From Actinomycetota bacterium (GTDB taxonomy: Bacteria; Actinomycetota; Nitriliruptoria; Euzebyales; Egibacteraceae), in the NCBI GenBank assembly GCA_019347785.1, contig JAHWKQ010000109.1, forward strand, positions 1 through 7,537: a stretch of DNA of 7,537 nt, given 5' to 3'. Shown here in pieces: positions 5,955-7,537 of this stretch. The stretch's first letter is position 1; each line of letters begins with the position of its first letter. The notes under the pieces were generated by a model, which was given only the letters and a program-made list of their open reading frames with translations, did no database searches and was not told the origin of the DNA. Position numbers and translations under genes: made by a program.

Positions 5955-6860
5955 ATGGCAACGGCCGTCAGCGTCCGCGGGCTGGTGAAGTCCTACGCGG
6001 GCCGGCGCGCCGTCGACGAGCTGTCGTTCGACGTCCCCGTGGGCACGGTCTTCGGGCTGCTTGGGCCCAACGGCGCCGGCAAGACGACCACGGTGGAGTG
6101 CGTGGAGGGCTTCCGCCGGCCGGACGCGGGGAGGGTGCGCGTGCTGGGGCTCGAGCCGCGACGTGACCGCCCGGCGCTGTCCGAGCGCGTGGGCGTCATG
6201 CTGCAGGAGGGCGGCGTCTGGCCGGCGGCCACGCCCGCGGAGACCATGCGGCTGTTCGCGCGCCTGCACGAGCGCGCCGAGGACCCCGACGAGCTCCTCG
6301 AGCGGGTCGGGCTGCGGCGGCGGCGGGCGACCCGCTACCGCTCGCTGTCCGGGGGCGAGAAGCAGCGGCTCAACCTCGCCCTCGCCCTCGTGGGCCGGCC
6401 CGAGCTGGTCGTGCTCGACGAGCCCACCGCCGGCATGGACCCGCGCGCGCGGCACGTGGCCTGGGATCTGGTCCGACAGCTGCGCGAGCGTGGGACCACG
6501 GTGCTGTTGACGACCCACGCCATGGAGGAGGCCGAGCGGCTCGCCGACCGCGTCGCCCTCATCGATGGCGGCCGGCTGCTGGCCTGCGACACCCCCTCGG
6601 CGCTGGTGGCCGGCGCGGCCCCCCGTCGGCTGCTGGTCACCACCCCCGCCCCGGTCGATGACCGTGCGCTGTCGGCGGCCGTCGGGGCGTCGGTGCGGCC
6701 CGACGGCCAGGGCCGCTGGCTCGTCGACGCCGGGCCCGACGCTATCCCCCGGGTGGCGGCCTGGTTCGCCGAGCAGGGGCTGCCACTGACCGGCGTGAGC
6801 GCGGTCGGCGGGCTGGAGGACGTCTTCTTGCGCCTCACCGGCCAGGGCGCCGGCCGGTGA
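5955..6860 (+). CDS. ABC transporter ATP-binding protein (DrrA/CcmA-like)
   Basis: A 301-residue cytosolic ATPase subunit of an ABC-2 type exporter. Motifs in order: Walker A GPNGAGKTT (37-45), Q-loop Gln84 in MLQEGG, signature LSGGEKQR (131-138), Walker B LVVLDEP (151-157) with its catalytic Glu, D-loop AGMD (159-162) and switch His189. A C-terminal extension (about 215-301) ends in LEDVFLRLTG, as is usual in DrrA-type subunits. The ATG at 5955 follows AAGGGAGGGG. The TGA overlaps the permease GTG by 4 nt, so the two form a coupled pair. The VMLQEGGVWP segment and the partner permease resemble, from memory, the actinobacterial pair found near ctaA and the suf genes (Rv1458c/Rv1457c-like in Mycobacterium). 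The transported substrate cannot be read from the sequence, and a drug-export role is equally possible. Confidence 0.93.
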   Translation: MATAVSVRGLVKSYAGRRAVDELSFDVPVGTVFGLLGPNGAGKTTTVECVEGFRRPDAGRVRVLGLEPRRDRPALSERVGVMLQEGGVWPAATPAETMRLFARLHERAEDPDELLERVGLRRRRATRYRSLSGGEKQRLNLALALVGRPELVVLDEPTAGMDPRARHVAWDLVRQLRERGTTVLLTTHAMEEAERLADRVALIDGGRLLACDTPSALVAGAAPRRLLVTTPAPVDDRALSAAVGASVRPDGQGRWLVDAGPDAIPRVAAWFAEQGLPLTGVSAVGGLEDVFLRLTGQGAGR

Positions 6861-7537
6861 CCGCCATCGGCGGCCCGTCCCCGCGCCGCATCGCGGCGCA
6901 GGCGCGCATGGAGCTGCGCCTTCTGGCCCGCAACGGCGAGAGCCTGCTCGTCACCCTGGGCATCCCGGTCGGGCTGCTGGTGTTCTTCTCCCTGGTCGAC
7001 GTCCTGCCGACCGACGGCGGGCCGGCCGTGGACTTCCTGGTCCCGGGCATCCTGGCCCTGTCGGTGATGAGCACCTCGCTCGTGTCCCTGGCCATCGCCA
7101 CCGGCTTCGAGCGCTTCTACCTCGTCCTCAAGCGGCTGGGCGCCTCGCCGCTGCGCCGCGGCGAGCTGGTCGTGGCCAAGGCGCTGTCGGTGCTGGCGGT
7201 CGAGGCCGTGCAGGTCGCGGTCGTCCTGGCGACCGGGTGGGCGCTGGGGTGGCGTCCGGCGTCCTCGGGGTGGTGGCTGGCGGCCGCGGCGGTGTTGCTG
7301 GGCACCGCCGCGTTCGCCGGCATCGCCATGGCGATGGCCGGGAGCCTGCGCGCGATCGTCACGCTGGCGCTGGCCAACGGGCTGTTCGTGGTTCTGCTGC
7401 TGCTCGGCGACCTCGTGGTCCCGCTGGAGCGACTGCCCGGTCCCCTCGCCACCGTGGCCGCCCTGCTGCCCGCGGCGCCCCTGGCGGCGCTGCTGCGGGC
7501 CGCCGTCGGGGCGGGCGGCGCGGTGCTGCAGCCGCTG
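6857..7537 (+). CDS. ABC-2 type transporter permease, 3' end cut by the window
   Basis: The membrane subunit of the exporter, with 227 codons visible and no stop before the right edge. It starts with GTG inside the GTGA overlap with the ATPase stop. The N-terminus carries a basic amphipathic stretch with MELRLLARN (18-26). Hydrophobic segments are seen at about 29-49, 58-83, 106-131, 137-162, 165-188 and 196-217, matching the six-helix ABC-2 plan. Between helices 2 and 3 the cytosolic motif FERFYLVLKRLGASPLRRGE (84-103) is the family's coupling region. The sequence VPLERLPGPLATVAALLPAAP (188-208) is typical of the end of the ABC-2 domain, so only a short tail should be missing. Together with the upstream ATPase it would form an exporter dimer. 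Substrate is unknown. Confidence 0.9.
   Translation, partial: MTAIGGPSPRRIAAQARMELRLLARNGESLLVTLGIPVGLLVFFSLVDVLPTDGGPAVDFLVPGILALSVMSTSLVSLAIATGFERFYLVLKRLGASPLRRGELVVAKALSVLAVEAVQVAVVLATGWALGWRPASSGWWLAAAAVLLGTAAFAGIAMAMAGSLRAIVTLALANGLFVVLLLLGDLVVPLERLPGPLATVAALLPAAPLAALLRAAVGAGGAVLQPL

Overview
The window is very GC-rich, with codon third positions almost all G or C and frequent GTG starts. Together with a mycobacterial-type phosphoserine aminotransferase and a diverged EF-G paralogue, this points to a member of the Actinomycetota. A deep-branching high-GC lineage such as Nitriliruptoria is possible, but I cannot place it from the sequence alone. I see no RNA genes, insertion sequences, phage genes or CRISPR arrays. 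This is chromosomal core territory.

Layout. Two transcription units diverge from a short intergenic region at 5795-5954. Leftward (minus strand) runs fabD (malonyl-CoA:ACP transacylase), fabG (3-oxoacyl-ACP reductase), plsC (1-acylglycerol-3-phosphate acyltransferase family), serC (phosphoserine aminotransferase) and an elongation-factor-G-like GTPase (EF-G2 type). Just beyond it lies what looks like the first few codons of another gene at the left edge. fabD/fabG and plsC/serC are packed to the point of touching or overlapping (2-nt gap; 4-nt ATGA overlap), so fabD-fabG-plsC-serC reads as one operon. The EF-G-like gene follows after a gap of about 150 nt and may be a further cistron. Rightward (plus strand) runs a DrrA-like ABC ATPase and, overlapping it by 4 nt (GTGA), an ABC-2 type permease cut by the right edge. 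The permease runs off the end without a stop codon.

How the genes fit together. FabD loads malonyl units onto ACP, FabG does the first reduction of each elongation cycle, and PlsC puts the finished acyl chain on lysophosphatidic acid. The first three cistrons therefore run from chain building to phospholipid assembly. SerC supplies phosphoserine for serine synthesis and is translationally coupled to plsC. The expected FAS-II partners (acpP, fabH, fabF) are not beside fabD here. The ABC pair resembles, from memory, the actinobacterial exporter pair found next to the haem A synthase gene ctaA, so ctaA just right of the window is a testable guess.

The clearest unusual signal is in the EF-G-like protein. 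It keeps the P-loop, NKxD and the domain IV tip, but Gly replaces the catalytic His of the DxPGH motif and AGRSL replaces RGITI in switch I. I found no strong sign of an undescribed multi-gene system.
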